A stretch of DNA of 64,000 bases from an uncultured bacterium (GCA_945920215.1 CAMEJM010000004.1:1-64000), one strand, 5' to 3'; shown: positions 1-8,794, numbered from the stretch's first letter. Program-made: numbers and translations. The notes: generated from the sequence alone by a model not told the origin.

Positions 1-20
1 TCACCGGTTAACCTCTTTTC

Positions 21-45
21 AACCACGCGACTATCGCGTGGTTTT
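21..45 (+). terminator. Probable terminator of a gene left of the window
   Basis: A 10-bp perfect inverted repeat (21-30 with 34-43) around a 3-nt loop is followed on the plus strand by four T residues (42-45). No T-run follows it on the minus strand, so it most likely ends a plus-strand transcript entering from the left edge. Confidence 0.6.
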
Positions 46-57
46 CGTTATACAACG

Positions 58-86
58 AAAAAAGGGCTACGGTGTAGCCCTTTTTT
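58..86 (-). terminator. Bidirectional intrinsic terminator after galE
   Basis: A 13-bp inverted repeat (58-70 with 74-86, loop of 3) has an A-run on its left arm and a T-run on its right arm, so it can end transcription in both directions. It lies 34 nt beyond the galE stop on the minus strand and is tandem with the hairpin at 21-43. Confidence 0.85.
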
Positions 87-119
87 CTGTCACCTGATAA
101 CAATGCGGCAAGAGAAATA

Positions 120-1139
120 TCAGTCATCGGGATATCCGTCAGGATTGTTTCTCTGCCAACGTGCGGAATCCTCACACATACGGTCAAGATTCAACTCCGC
201 CTGCCAACCAAGCAATTTCTTTGCGAGGGTGGGGTCGGCGTAGCAGGTAGCGACATCGCCGGCACGACGGGGACCGATCTCATACTTGATAGGCGAGCCC
301 CATGCCTTGCCGAATGCCCTGATAACATCCAAAACCGAATAACCATTCCCGGTACCGATATTGATATACTCTACCCCGGTCACTTTCTTGGTACGTTCCA
401 AGGCGCATATATGCGCTTTCGCCAAATCCACAACATGAATATAGTCGCGGACTCCGGTCCCGTCAGGCGTGGGGTAATCATTGCCGAATACTGTCACATG
501 ATCCAGCTTTCCGGCGGCGACCTTTGCCACATAGGGGAGCAGGTTATTCGGAATCCCGCGCGGATCCTCGCCTATCAAGCCGCTTTCATGCGCACCGATC
601 GGGTTGAAGTAACGGAGGTTACAAACGCTCATCTCAGGCCATGCGTGCGCGAAATCTGCCAGAATACGCTCAATCACCAGCTTCGTTTGACCGTACGGAT
701 TCGTAGTGGACAGGGGGAAATCTTCGCGGATCGGAACAGTTTCGGGCATACCGTAAACCGTCGCGGACGAAGAGAACACGATGCGTTTGACATTGTATTT
801 CCGCATCATATCGCAAAGATTCAAAGTGGAAAGGAGATTGACGCGGTAGTAAAGAATTGGCTTTTGTACCGATTCGCCAACCGCTTTCAGACCGGCGAAG
901 TGTATCACGGAATCAATATCCGGGTACTCAATGAACACCTGCTCCAGAGCAGCAGCGTCCACCAAATCCACCTTGCAGAAATCGGGGCGCTTCCCCGTTA
1001 TTTTTTCTATACGGTCCAATACGCAAAGTTTGCTGTTGTAAAGATTATCGGCGATTACAACTTTTTCGCCGGCTTTCAGCAACTCCACAACCGTATGGGA
1101 ACCGATATAGCCAGTACCGCCCGTCACAAGAATCGACAT
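120..1139 (-). CDS. galE: UDP-glucose 4-epimerase
   Basis: Converts UDP-galactose to UDP-glucose in the cytoplasm (Leloir pathway) and also supplies UDP-galactose for surface glycans. The 339-aa length is normal for GalE. The N-terminal Rossmann NAD-binding motif is TGGTGYIGSH. The extended-SDR active site is visible as the Ser-rich SSSATVYG segment and the YGQTK (YxxxK) motif, and the substrate-binding FNPIGAH stretch follows. A strong Shine-Dalgarno (GGGAGGG) precedes the ATG. It follows rpmA on the same strand with a probable terminator between them, so it may be expressed partly by read-through. No other galactose gene is in the window, so a role in envelope sugar supply is as likely as galactose catabolism. 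Confidence 0.95.
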   Translation of the reverse strand: MSILVTGGTGYIGSHTVVELLKAGEKVVIADNLYNSKLCVLDRIEKITGKRPDFCKVDLVDAAALEQVFIEYPDIDSVIHFAGLKAVGESVQKPILYYRVNLLSTLNLCDMMRKYNVKRIVFSSSATVYGMPETVPIREDFPLSTTNPYGQTKLVIERILADFAHAWPEMSVCNLRYFNPIGAHESGLIGEDPRGIPNNLLPYVAKVAAGKLDHVTVFGNDYPTPDGTGVRDYIHVVDLAKAHICALERTKKVTGVEYINIGTGNGYSVLDVIRAFGKAWGSPIKYEIGPRRAGDVATCYADPTLAKKLLGWQAELNLDRMCEDSARWQRNNPDGYPDD

Positions 1140-1164
1140 AATTCATTCCCTCCCCATATATTTG

Positions 1165-1191
1165 AAAGAGAGTAAGGAATGCCTTACTCTC
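1165..1191 (-). terminator. Probable terminator of the rplU-prp-rpmA operon
   Basis: A 10-bp perfect stem (1168-1177 with 1182-1191), loop of 4, is followed on the minus strand by TTTC. It lies between rpmA and galE. The short U-run suggests incomplete termination. Confidence 0.55.
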
Positions 1192-1199
1192 AATCTAAA

Positions 1200-1478
1200 T
1201 TATTCAGCATAAACGCTGACTTGTTTCTTGCCGTTTGCAATATTCTCAAACTTGACTTTGCCGTCTGCAGTCGCAAAGAGAGTATCATCCGAACCGCGAC
1301 CTACATTGACGCCCGGACGAATCTTTACGCCGCGCTGTCTGACAATAATGTTACCTGCAATCACAGCCTGCCCATCAGACTTCTTGACGCCGAGACGCTT
1401 GGACTCGGAATCGCGGCCGTTCTTGGTAGAACCGACACCTTTTTTATGAGCAAAGAACTGTAAGCTGAGCTTCAACAT
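1200..1478 (-). CDS. rpmA: 50S ribosomal protein L27 with Prp-cleaved leader
   Basis: Large-subunit protein whose N-terminus reaches the peptidyl-transferase centre. The start was chosen at 1478 because GGAGGA lies 7 nt upstream of that ATG and because the product then begins [14 protein letters not shown]. This is the Firmicutes extended form, in which the segment up to the double Phe is removed after synthesis. Residues [16 protein letters not shown] and [10 protein letters not shown] are classic L27. The dedicated protease gene prp lies just upstream in the same operon, matching the known rplU-prp-rpmA order. Product is 92 aa. Confidence 0.97.
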   Translation of the reverse strand: MLKLSLQFFAHKKGVGSTKNGRDSESKRLGVKKSDGQAVIAGNIIVRQRGVKIRPGVNVGRGSDDTLFATADGKVKFENIANGKKQVSVYAE

Positions 1479-1510
1479 GTTTCTATCCTCCGTATTTCTG
1501 ATTTTGCGGC

Positions 1511-1870
1511 TCAATCTGCCGTGCGTTCCACTTCTTCTACTTGAAGATAGTCCGCATACTCGTCAATCAATTCGACAAGCTGGCAGTAGTAAGCCTTGAT
1601 AAGTCCGCTCACGGCATATTGCTTATACCTGTCCGCTTCCCTGTGCGATAAAGCCACGGGAGCAACCAGACGGATATTCGTGGTGTCCTCATCGACGGAA
1701 TAATCCGCCTCAGATTCATAAGCCACCTCAATGGCATTGATCATCAGCATCGTCATAGCGGAAATTGCCGCGCACAGGATGTCCTGCCCTTCATCGGCAT
1801 AACCGGTATGCCCTTGCTCTTCAAAGCCCCAATAAATACCGTTTGACTTATAAAAGACGATTTTGGTCAT
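1511..1870 (-). CDS. prp: Ribosomal-processing cysteine protease Prp
   Basis: Cysteine protease (YsxB family) that removes the N-terminal extension of L27 before assembly. The catalytic His lies in a GHTGYA motif and the catalytic Cys in DILCAAIS, the paired Prp signature. Length is 119 aa from the ATG at 1870. An in-frame TTG at 1885 overlaps the rplU stop (TTGA) and is a possible longer start, but neither start has a strong Shine-Dalgarno, so translational coupling to rplU is likely. The position between rplU and rpmA is the canonical one. Assignment is firm; the start is uncertain by five codons. Confidence 0.93.
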   Translation of the reverse strand: MTKIVFYKSNGIYWGFEEQGHTGYADEGQDILCAAISAMTMLMINAIEVAYESEADYSVDEDTTNIRLVAPVALSHREADRYKQYAVSGLIKAYYCQLVELIDEYADYLQVEEVERTAD

Positions 1871-1881
1871 GACGTTTTTAA

Positions 1882-2190
1882 TCAACCAACGATTTTCGTA
1901 ATCTGAACCTTGGTGTAATCCTGTCTGTGACCGATCTTTTTCTTCTCGTTCTTCTTTGCCTTGTACTTGATAACGTCAATCTTCTTGGACTTGCCGTTAG
2001 CAATTACATTTGCCTCAACGGATGCACCGTCCACATAGGGGGCGCCGACCGACAGAGTTTCGCCGCAGACGGTCAGGACCTTATCAAAAGTAACCTTTTC
2101 GCCCTCTGCGATGCCGAGCTTTTCAACGAAGATAATATCGCCCTCGGCAACTTTGTACTGCTTCCCGCCTGTTTCCATAACTGCGAACAT
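1882..2190 (-). CDS. rplU: 50S ribosomal protein L21
   Basis: Large-subunit protein that binds 23S rRNA. The product begins [14 protein letters not shown] and carries the family's [11 protein letters not shown] and [10 protein letters not shown] motifs. Length is 102 aa, as usual. The ATG at 2190 was chosen over upstream frames because it follows a GAGGT ribosome-binding site and gives the family-standard N-terminus. It is the first gene of the rplU-prp-rpmA operon and is preceded by an L21-leader-like RNA and a near-consensus promoter. Confidence 0.97.
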   Translation of the reverse strand: MFAVMETGGKQYKVAEGDIIFVEKLGIAEGEKVTFDKVLTVCGETLSVGAPYVDGASVEANVIANGKSKKIDVIKYKAKKNEKKKIGHRQDYTKVQITKIVG

Positions 2191-2195
2191 GAAGA

Positions 2196-2262
2196 AGTAC
2201 CTCGCTTTCCTATAAAATCGCCATGGCAGGCGGCTTCCGCACTTAAGCCTGCGCACACGCGT
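2196..2262 (-). promoter_or_regulatory. L21 leader-like RNA element in the rplU 5' UTR
   Basis: The roughly 70-nt leader between the promoter and rplU folds into nested stems: an outer GCAG/CTGC arm enclosing a GCGG-AAG-CCGC hairpin, with a further GGC/GCC-rich segment next to the start. Such compact leaders are known upstream of rplU in Firmicutes and are thought to mediate L21 autoregulation. Identification is by position and fold read by eye; a covariance-model search was not possible. Confidence 0.55.
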
Positions 2263-2268
2263 GAAATT

Positions 2269-2297
2269 ATTATATTATATAATTTGTGCGTTGTCAA
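2269..2297 (-). promoter_or_regulatory. Sigma-A type promoter of rplU-prp-rpmA
   Basis: A perfect -35 TTGACA (2292-2297) and perfect -10 TATAAT (2269-2274) are separated by 17 nt on the minus strand. The predicted transcript start is near 2262, giving a leader of about 70 nt. Confidence 0.9.
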
Positions 2298-2371
2298 TAA
2301 GATTTTTCAAAGATTTCAGAGAATTTGCTCATATTTCCCCGTCTGATTCTTCACAACGTAAATCACGGGTA

Positions 2372-4570
2372 TCACATAGGGTTTCCCGTCGTCGGAACTT
2401 TGCGTTTACGGCAGAGGGAGGCGGCGTCCGGATATTTGCTTTCAAACTGGGAGGAGGCATAAGCGACTTTATCTCCGCGCTTGAGTTCAAACAAAGTATT
2501 TCCGATAGAACCGCGGCTGCTCTTGGAAGGAATCAAATCGGAGGAGATCAGAATTCCTTTCTTATGCTCCGATACAATCAATACATCCACAGGCTTATCG
2601 CCCTCGTAGAACACGCCGACGCAAGGCACTGCCGAAGAATACGCTTGCACCAGTTTCTTGCGTTTCACCTTGGTCTCATACGCTTTCACCGGTGTTTTAA
2701 CGCCCTTGCCGTTCTCATATATAAAGCCGAACGAATGGTTTTCCGGATAGGAGGTGAGAACCTTCCCGCCTATCGGATATTCCCCTTCATCCATATTGAG
2801 CTTTGCCGGCAGATAATCTCCGAGCATGGACGCCTTTGTATTCTCAAACTCGCACAGGCGTACCCGATATAATTTTGCCTGATTGGTAAATACGCAGAGC
2901 TCCCCGATGTTTTCGGTATCCTCTAGGTATATGATTTCGTCCTCTTCCTTGAGTTTTTGCTCATCATTTCCCTTTATGGACTGCATGGTGATCTTTTTGA
3001 AATAGCCCTCTTTTGTGAGAATAGCGCGAACGGGATAGTTCTCGATCTCTTCCTCGGCCAAAGGCTCAGTGACGGAGTCCTCGGTAATGATCATGGTTTT
3101 CCGCGGCTTGCCGTATTTCTTTTTGATTTCCGTGAGTTGCTTTGCAATCTCACGTTTCACCTTGATATCGTCGCGTAAAATGTCTTCCAGCTCTGCAATA
3201 TCGCGCTGCAGATTCTCAATTTCACTGATACGGTTCGCAATATATTCCCGGTTCAAGTGACGTAATTTGATTTCTGCGATGTATTCTGCCTGTACCGAAG
3301 AAAGTTGAAACGCGTCCATCAGATTTTTCACAACGTCTTCTTCTTTGACGGTGTTACGAATGATCCGGATGGCTTTGTCAATATCCAAAAGGATAGCAGC
3401 AAGCCCGATCAGAAGATGAAGCTTGTCCTGCTTTTTCTTAAGGTCGAACGCCATCTCCCGTTTCAGGCATCCCAGACGGAACTGAATCCATTCCCGCAGG
3501 ATATCCATGACGCCGAGCGTCTGCGGCGCACCGTTGATCAGCACGTTGAAGTTGCAATCAAACGTTTTTTCCAAGTCGGTTGAACTGAACAGACGCTGCA
3601 TCAGCTTATCCGGGTCGGTATCCTTTTTCAAGTCAATAGTCAGTTTGAAGCCGTTTAAGTCAATGGCGTCGCGGACGTCGGTAATCCCTTTGATTTTCCC
3701 GTCCTTGACCAAATCCGTGATTTTCTTGATGATAGACTCAATGCAGGCAGTGTACGGAATTTCAAGAATATCGATGCTGTTGTCACTCTTGTTATATACA
3801 TAGCGCGCGCGCAGTTTGACGCTTCCTACGCCGGTTTCATAAATGCGCTGCAAATTCTCTCTTTGATAGATCAGAAAGCCGCCCCCGGAAAAGTCCGGCG
3901 CTTTAATGATGTCCATCATATGCTCTACCGACACGTTGGGGTTGCGCAGCATGGCGATGGTGCCGTCGCACACCTCGGCAAGATTGAAAGAGCAGATAGA
4001 GGATGTCATTCCGACCGCGATTCCCAAATTCGGAGATACCAAAATATTGGGGAACGTCGTCGGAAACAGAGTCGGCTCCTCCATCGTATTGTCATAGTTC
4101 GGGACAAAATCAACTGAGTTTTTGTCAATACCGGCAAATAGTTCTTGGCAGAATGGGTCAAGCTTCACTTCGGTATAACGAGATGCCGCATATGCCATAT
4201 CTCGGCTGTATTGTTTGCCGAAAGACCCCTTGGAATCGATAAAAGGGTGCAGCAAAGAACCGTTGCCGCGCGTCAGACGTACAAGCGTTTCATAAATGGC
4301 GGCGTCACCGTGTGGGTTCAGACGCATGGTTTGTCCCACGACGTTTGCGCTCTTGGTACGGTGCCCCGTCAGAAGTCCCATCTTATACATCGTGAAAAGA
4401 AGTTTTCTCTGAGAAGGCTTAAAGCCGTCGATATCCGGAATCGCGCGCGACACAATAACGGTCATCACATACGGCATATAGTTCTTTTCAAGGGTTTCCG
4501 TAATAGGCTGTCTGGTGATTTCCGCCTCCGCCTCCGGAAGCTGCGTTTCCGTTTTCTTCTTTCTCGCCAT
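2372..4570 (-). CDS. parC: Type IIA topoisomerase A subunit (topoisomerase IV ParC-like)
   Basis: DNA cleavage-rejoining subunit of a gyrase/topoisomerase IV enzyme; it pairs with a B (ATPase) subunit that is not in this window. The N-terminal winged-helix and tower domains are clear. The catalytic Tyr is residue 132, preceded by Arg131 (AASRYTE), and the quinolone-binding stretch PHGDAAIYE covers residues 86-94. At 732 aa it is shorter than most GyrA, the C-terminal beta-pinwheel is divergent, and no canonical GyrA box (QRRGGKG-like) is visible. This argues for a topoisomerase IV-type or Clostridia-specific paralog rather than gyrase. It is the last gene of the coaE-M18-prfA-tsaC run, 11 nt after tsaC. 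Which of the two enzymes it belongs to is inferred. Confidence 0.85.
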   Translation of the reverse strand: MARKKKTETQLPEAEAEITRQPITETLEKNYMPYVMTVIVSRAIPDIDGFKPSQRKLLFTMYKMGLLTGHRTKSANVVGQTMRLNPHGDAAIYETLVRLTRGNGSLLHPFIDSKGSFGKQYSRDMAYAASRYTEVKLDPFCQELFAGIDKNSVDFVPNYDNTMEEPTLFPTTFPNILVSPNLGIAVGMTSSICSFNLAEVCDGTIAMLRNPNVSVEHMMDIIKAPDFSGGGFLIYQRENLQRIYETGVGSVKLRARYVYNKSDNSIDILEIPYTACIESIIKKITDLVKDGKIKGITDVRDAIDLNGFKLTIDLKKDTDPDKLMQRLFSSTDLEKTFDCNFNVLINGAPQTLGVMDILREWIQFRLGCLKREMAFDLKKKQDKLHLLIGLAAILLDIDKAIRIIRNTVKEEDVVKNLMDAFQLSSVQAEYIAEIKLRHLNREYIANRISEIENLQRDIAELEDILRDDIKVKREIAKQLTEIKKKYGKPRKTMIITEDSVTEPLAEEEIENYPVRAILTKEGYFKKITMQSIKGNDEQKLKEEDEIIYLEDTENIGELCVFTNQAKLYRVRLCEFENTKASMLGDYLPAKLNMDEGEYPIGGKVLTSYPENHSFGFIYENGKGVKTPVKAYETKVKRKKLVQAYSSAVPCVGVFYEGDKPVDVLIVSEHKKGILISSDLIPSKSSRGSIGNTLFELKRGDKVAYASSQFESKYPDAASLCRKRKVPTTGNPM

Positions 4571-4581
4571 AAGTCAATCCT

Positions 4582-5637
4582 TTATTTGTGTAAATCAATG
4601 ATTTGATAGGCAGCAGCGCGAATCATACGGTTATAGAGCGCAAGCCCTAATCCCTCGCGGGGCGGCAGGGGGGCGTAAATGGCATCATATCCGGCTTTAT
4701 CGGCCTCTCGCAGTACATAAAACAGACGGTGAGCCTGTTCGCGCAGGTTTTGACGCGTGCCGATCAGATATAAATCATTCTCGGCAAAGAGCTTTGAAAA
4801 TGTATCTTTTTCGTCATTATAGCACAGCAGAGCGCATTTTCCGCTCGTTTTTTCAAGATAAGCAAATCGTTCTTCTTCGCTGCCGTTCAAAAGGTAAACA
4901 GGTGCGGTCGGCGCATAGTGACGGTACTTCATACCGGGAGACAATACCTTTTCTCCCTCGGCAAGCTTTGCGGTTACGGCAGGTGCGATTTTCACGTGAT
5001 CTACCACCTGTCGCAGATCCTCGACGGTGATTCCTCCCGGACGTAAAAGCAGAAGCGAACCGTCATCCTCAATTTTGACAATCGTAGATTCCAGACCGAC
5101 CTGCGCCTCGCCGCCGTCGATAATCATATCGACCCGCCCGTTCATATCGTCTCGGACATGCGCCGCACAGGTAGGAGACGGCTTGCCGCTGAGGTTGGCG
5201 GAGGGGGCAGCTATCGGAACGCCGGCAGCCGCGATCAGCGCGTGCGCAACAGGATGCGAGGGGCAGCGGACTGCTACGGTATCAAGCCCGGCTCTGACCG
5301 TAAGCGGAATGCAGCCACGCGAGCGCAAAATGACTGTCAGAGGTCCCGGCATAAACGCGCGGGCAAGCCGATCATACAACGCGCAGGTATATGTATACCG
5401 TGCGGCGTCCTGCGGCTCCGCGATATGGATAATCAAAGGATTGTCGCCAGGTCTTCCCTTCGCAGCGTAAATCGCAGCTGCCGCCGCGCTGTTTGTCGCA
5501 TCTCCGCCAAGTCCGTAAACCGTTTCGGTTGGGAATATCACCAATCCGCCGTCACGCAATATCTGTCCTGCGTGCGCCAATTTGCGCTGCGCGTCGGGGG
5601 AATCCGGAGAGGTTACGGTTACAAATTCCGTTATCAT
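4582..5637 (-). CDS. tsaC: L-threonylcarbamoyladenylate synthase (Sua5 type)
   Basis: Makes threonylcarbamoyl-AMP from threonine, bicarbonate and ATP, the first step of the t6A modification at position 37 of ANN-decoding tRNAs. The N-terminal YrdC/Sua5 domain shows FPTETVYGLGGDA, KGRPGDNPLIIHI and the SANLSG nucleotide-binding loop. A C-terminal Sua5 domain (residues about 220-351), with the SPGMKYRHYAP linker, makes it the long Sua5 form rather than short TsaC. Length of 351 aa is typical. The start ATG overlaps the prfA stop by 4 nt (ATGA), with AAAGGAAG nine bases upstream. The gene is a frequent neighbour of prfA in Firmicutes. Confidence 0.95.
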   Translation of the reverse strand: MITEFVTVTSPDSPDAQRKLAHAGQILRDGGLVIFPTETVYGLGGDATNSAAAAAIYAAKGRPGDNPLIIHIAEPQDAARYTYTCALYDRLARAFMPGPLTVILRSRGCIPLTVRAGLDTVAVRCPSHPVAHALIAAAGVPIAAPSANLSGKPSPTCAAHVRDDMNGRVDMIIDGGEAQVGLESTIVKIEDDGSLLLLRPGGITVEDLRQVVDHVKIAPAVTAKLAEGEKVLSPGMKYRHYAPTAPVYLLNGSEEERFAYLEKTSGKCALLCYNDEKDTFSKLFAENDLYLIGTRQNLREQAHRLFYVLREADKAGYDAIYAPLPPREGLGLALYNRMIRAAAYQIIDLHK

Positions 5638-6728
5638 GCTTCGTGACTTCCTTTGAGTGCGCTCTCCGCTTCTTGCGCGGCGAGCGCTTGGATAATTTCG
5701 TCTAATTCCCCTGCCATAAAGCGGTCGATATTGTAAAGAGAAAGTCCGATTCGATGGTCGGTGACCCTACCTTGCGGGAAATTATAGGTGCGGATCCGTT
5801 CACAGCGCTCGCCTGTTCCGACCTGACTTTTCCTGTCGGACGCGATTTGGCTGTCCCTTTCCTGCTGCTGCATATGATACAAGCGTGCTTCCAGGAGCTT
5901 CATTGCTTTCTCGCGGTTTTTCAGTTGGCTGCGCTCCTCTTGGCATTCCACGACAAGCCCGGTCGGAATATGCGTCAGGCGGACGGCGGATTCGGTTTTA
6001 TTGATGTGTTGTCCGCCCGCGCCGCTGGATTTGCAGGATTCCATTTTTATGTCGCGCGGGTCAAGGCGAATATCCACCTCCGCAACCTCCGGCAAAATGG
6101 CAACCGTTACGGTAGAGGTCTGTATTTTCCCTTTTGACTCTGTGCGCGGAATACGCTGTACGCGGTGCACCCCGCTCTCATATTTGAGTTTGGAGTAAAT
6201 ACCGTGACCTGTGAGCAAAAAGTCAATTTCACGGAATCCGCCGAGCTCTGTCTCGTTTTCGTAGATCAGCTCGATGCCCCACCCGTTTTTCTGAGCATAC
6301 ATGGAATACATACGAAAGAGGTCGGCGGCAAACAGCGCGGCTTCTTCTCCTCCGGCACCGGCGCGGATTTCCACAATCATATTGCGGTCATCCAGCGGGT
6401 TATGCGGCAGTAGAGCTAATAGAAGCATCTGCTCCTGTTTATCTCTTGCATCTCGTAATTCTGACAGCGTATCGGTTAGGGCTTCGGTATCTTCCCCGTC
6501 CGCTGCCGAGGAAAGCAAATCCTCCGCAGCGGCAATGTCTTCGTTGAGAGCGCGATAGGCGCGGAAGGCTTCTACCGCTCCGCCGAGGCTTTTCCACTCA
6601 CTCATGCGGGTGCGGTAAAGCTCCATGTCGGAGAGTGCATCGGGAGAAGAAAGCCATGCCTCCAATTCCCTGTACCGCTCCTCAGCCTTTCGGAACCGTC
6701 CGAGAAGTAAATTCAGGTTAAGCGGCAT
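5634..6728 (-). CDS. prfA: Peptide chain release factor 1
   Basis: Recognises UAA and UAG in the ribosomal A site and triggers peptide release. The GGQ catalytic motif is visible in SSGAGGQHINKTES. The tripeptide-anticodon region reads RIPRTESKGKIQTST, the PxT form of RF1 (RF2 would carry SPF), and the C-terminal RIRTYNFPQGRVTDHRI block is RF1-specific. Length of 364 aa is standard. The start overlaps the final base of the upstream M18 gene, and the stop overlaps tsaC by 4 nt, so the three are co-translated. The Gln of GGQ is normally methylated by PrmC, whose gene is not in the window. Confidence 0.97.
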   Translation of the reverse strand: MPLNLNLLLGRFRKAEERYRELEAWLSSPDALSDMELYRTRMSEWKSLGGAVEAFRAYRALNEDIAAAEDLLSSAADGEDTEALTDTLSELRDARDKQEQMLLLALLPHNPLDDRNMIVEIRAGAGGEEAALFAADLFRMYSMYAQKNGWGIELIYENETELGGFREIDFLLTGHGIYSKLKYESGVHRVQRIPRTESKGKIQTSTVTVAILPEVAEVDIRLDPRDIKMESCKSSGAGGQHINKTESAVRLTHIPTGLVVECQEERSQLKNREKAMKLLEARLYHMQQQERDSQIASDRKSQVGTGERCERIRTYNFPQGRVTDHRIGLSLYNIDRFMAGELDEIIQALAAQEAESALKGSHEA

Positions 6729-8107
6729 TATTCAATGAATGCGAGGAATGCGAGATAAGCGGAATACAGATCCGCTTTGGAAATAACCTCATAGGGAGCG
6801 TGCATGGAAATCACCGGAACGCCCAGATCTACCACGTCAATATTCATCTTGGAAATATATTTAGCAACCGTTCCGCCGCCGCCAAGGTCAACCTTGCCAA
6901 GCTCGGCACTCTGCCAAACAACGCCCTTCTGCGCAAAAATACGGCGCAGACGACCGATATATTCGGCGGACGCATCGTTGGAGCCGGATTTTCCGCGTGA
7001 ACCCGTGTATTTGGAGAGTGCCGCGCCGCAAGAAAGCATAGAACTGTTGGCTTTTTCAAAAGCGTCCTTGAAGTTGGGGTCATAAGCGGCGTTGACGTCC
7101 GCAGAGAGACAAGTGGAAACGCTGCGTACAACGCGCGGATTCTTTCCCGCAGAAGCGGCGATCTGCTCCATCAGATCCTCAAGCAGATACGACTGCATAC
7201 CGGTATTTCCCTCGCTGCCGATTTCCTCTTTGTCGGCAAGAACCACAATCACGGTATGACGGGTATCGGGGCTGTCCAGCAGAGCGGTCAGCGCGGGGTA
7301 AGAGCAAACGCGGTCATCGTGACCGTAACCGCCGACAAGAGCGCGATCGAAGCCGACGTCACGTGCCTTAGCGGCAGGCACAGCGCAGATTTCAGCGCTG
7401 AGGAAATCAGCCTCGGTAATGCCGTACTTTTCATTAAGAATACGGAGCACGTTGAGCTTAATGGCGTCTCCCTCTTCCCCCTCGACAGGCATTGCCCCGA
7501 CCAAAACATTCAGGGATTCACCGGGGATTGCCTCTCCGAGCGTTTTCTTGGACTGCTCCTGTGCCAGATGAGGCAAAAGGTCATTGATATAGAAGACAGG
7601 ATCGGTGTCGTCTTCACCGACATTGACGATCATCTCTGCACCGTCCGCGCGGACAATTACGCCGTGCAGTGCGAGCGGAATCGTGGTCCACTGATACTTC
7701 TTGATACCGCCGTAATAATGGGTTTTGAAGAAGCACATCTCGCTGTCTTCGTAAACCGGGCACTGTTTGAGATCCAGACGGGGTGAGTCAATATGTGCCG
7801 CGATAATTCTGATCCCGTCTTTCTCAATATCCTCGGATCCGATACGGAACACAAACAGATTTTTGTTGCGGTTGTTATAATAGTAACGGGCTCCTACCTC
7901 AATCCTATCACCGAATTTGTAGGGCATATACCCTTTCTTTTCAGCGAGCGCAATTCCTTCCTTGACTGCCTCGCGTTCGGTTTTGGCAACATCAATGAAG
8001 TGCTTATAGCCCTCCGCATATGCAAAAATATCCTCTTTGGTTTTTGCATCTGCCGTGCGGTAGATACTCTTTTTCTCATAGAGAAGCTTTTCGGACAATT
8101 CACTCAT
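6728..8107 (-). CDS. M18 family zinc aminopeptidase
   Basis: Cytoplasmic dinuclear zinc aminopeptidase of the aminopeptidase I/aspartyl aminopeptidase family, releasing N-terminal residues from peptides. Metal-ligand motifs are AAHIDSPRLD near the N-terminus, LADKEEIGSEGN in the middle (the EE pair) and MHAPYE near the C-terminus. Length is 459 aa, usual for the clostridial branch. It overlaps coaE by 4 nt and is joined to prfA, so it is an internal operon member. Substrate preference cannot be read from the sequence. AGAGGG eight bases before the ATG supports the start. Confidence 0.92.
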   Translation of the reverse strand: MSELSEKLLYEKKSIYRTADAKTKEDIFAYAEGYKHFIDVAKTEREAVKEGIALAEKKGYMPYKFGDRIEVGARYYYNNRNKNLFVFRIGSEDIEKDGIRIIAAHIDSPRLDLKQCPVYEDSEMCFFKTHYYGGIKKYQWTTIPLALHGVIVRADGAEMIVNVGEDDTDPVFYINDLLPHLAQEQSKKTLGEAIPGESLNVLVGAMPVEGEEGDAIKLNVLRILNEKYGITEADFLSAEICAVPAAKARDVGFDRALVGGYGHDDRVCSYPALTALLDSPDTRHTVIVVLADKEEIGSEGNTGMQSYLLEDLMEQIAASAGKNPRVVRSVSTCLSADVNAAYDPNFKDAFEKANSSMLSCGAALSKYTGSRGKSGSNDASAEYIGRLRRIFAQKGVVWQSAELGKVDLGGGGTVAKYISKMNIDVVDLGVPVISMHAPYEVISKADLYSAYLAFLAFIE

Positions 8108-8718
8108 TTCAAAATCCCTCTTTCAATTATTTGATGCAGAATATCTGCAAGTTGTATATTGATTTCTTCCATTGTTCCCGCATTGACGACTGTATAATCG
8201 CATAAGCGGCGCAGCTCCTCATCGCTGCGTTGGGCGTCCATGCGTTTTTCAGCCGACCGCGCGTCTATCCCGTCGCGCTCTGTGATCCTCCTGATACGGA
8301 TTTCGCGCGGGCAGACAACCGCAACGGTGATACTGCATATGCGATCCATTCCCGCTTCAAAGAGCAGCGGGGCGTCAAGAACTACCGCTTGGCAGTTTTC
8401 CTGCTCTCTGTCACGGCACCAACTGTCAAAGGCGGCCTTTACATACGTATGCGTGATGCGGTCAAGCAGTTCCAACTTGTCCTTGGCTCCGGGAGCAAAG
8501 ACAATCTGAGCCAGTTTGGCACGATCAAGCGCACCGGACGGAAGAAGAATCTTCTGACCGAATGCCTCTGCAAGCTCCGCAACGCAGGGGGTAGGCGCAG
8601 ACACAAGCGCGTGATAAGCGGCGTCGCAATCAAAAACGGGAATCCCATGGGAAGCGAAAAAAGAGGAGACAACAGATTTGCCGCTGCCGGAGCCGCCGCA
8701 AAGACCGATGACGTTCAT
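8104..8718 (-). CDS. coaE: Dephospho-CoA kinase
   Basis: Phosphorylates the 3'-OH of dephospho-CoA, the last step of coenzyme A synthesis. The P-loop GGSGSGKS sits at the N-terminus and is followed by GIPVFDCDAAYH, the conserved substrate-binding Asp segment. Further support comes from LDAPLLFEAG and the RDG Lid-region segment. Length of 204 aa is standard. GGAGGAG lies just before the ATG. It is the first gene after a strong promoter and leads the operon with the M18 aminopeptidase, prfA, tsaC and parC. Confidence 0.96.
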   Translation of the reverse strand: MNVIGLCGGSGSGKSVVSSFFASHGIPVFDCDAAYHALVSAPTPCVAELAEAFGQKILLPSGALDRAKLAQIVFAPGAKDKLELLDRITHTYVKAAFDSWCRDREQENCQAVVLDAPLLFEAGMDRICSITVAVVCPREIRIRRITERDGIDARSAEKRMDAQRSDEELRRLCDYTVVNAGTMEEINIQLADILHQIIERGILK

Positions 8719-8765
8719 TTTCTCCTCCTTTTTGTCAATACAGCATCTTGTGTTTCTAAAGTATG

Positions 8766-8794
8766 ATTTTACAATATATTGTAATGTTTGTCAA
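8766..8794 (-). promoter_or_regulatory. Promoter of the coaE-M18-prfA-tsaC-parC operon
   Basis: A perfect -35 TTGACA (8789-8794), a 17-nt spacer and -10 TAAAAT (8766-8771) lie on the minus strand, about 50 nt before the coaE start. Confidence 0.85.

Noticed and set aside
411..1175. 254-codon open frame antisense to galE
   Set aside because: galE has the full epimerase signature on the other strand; this frame shows no domain and is a shadow.
2372..4570. Calling this gene gyrA
   Set aside because: Length is 732 aa, no GyrA box is visible and it is not linked to gyrB or dnaA, so a topoisomerase IV-type subunit is more likely.
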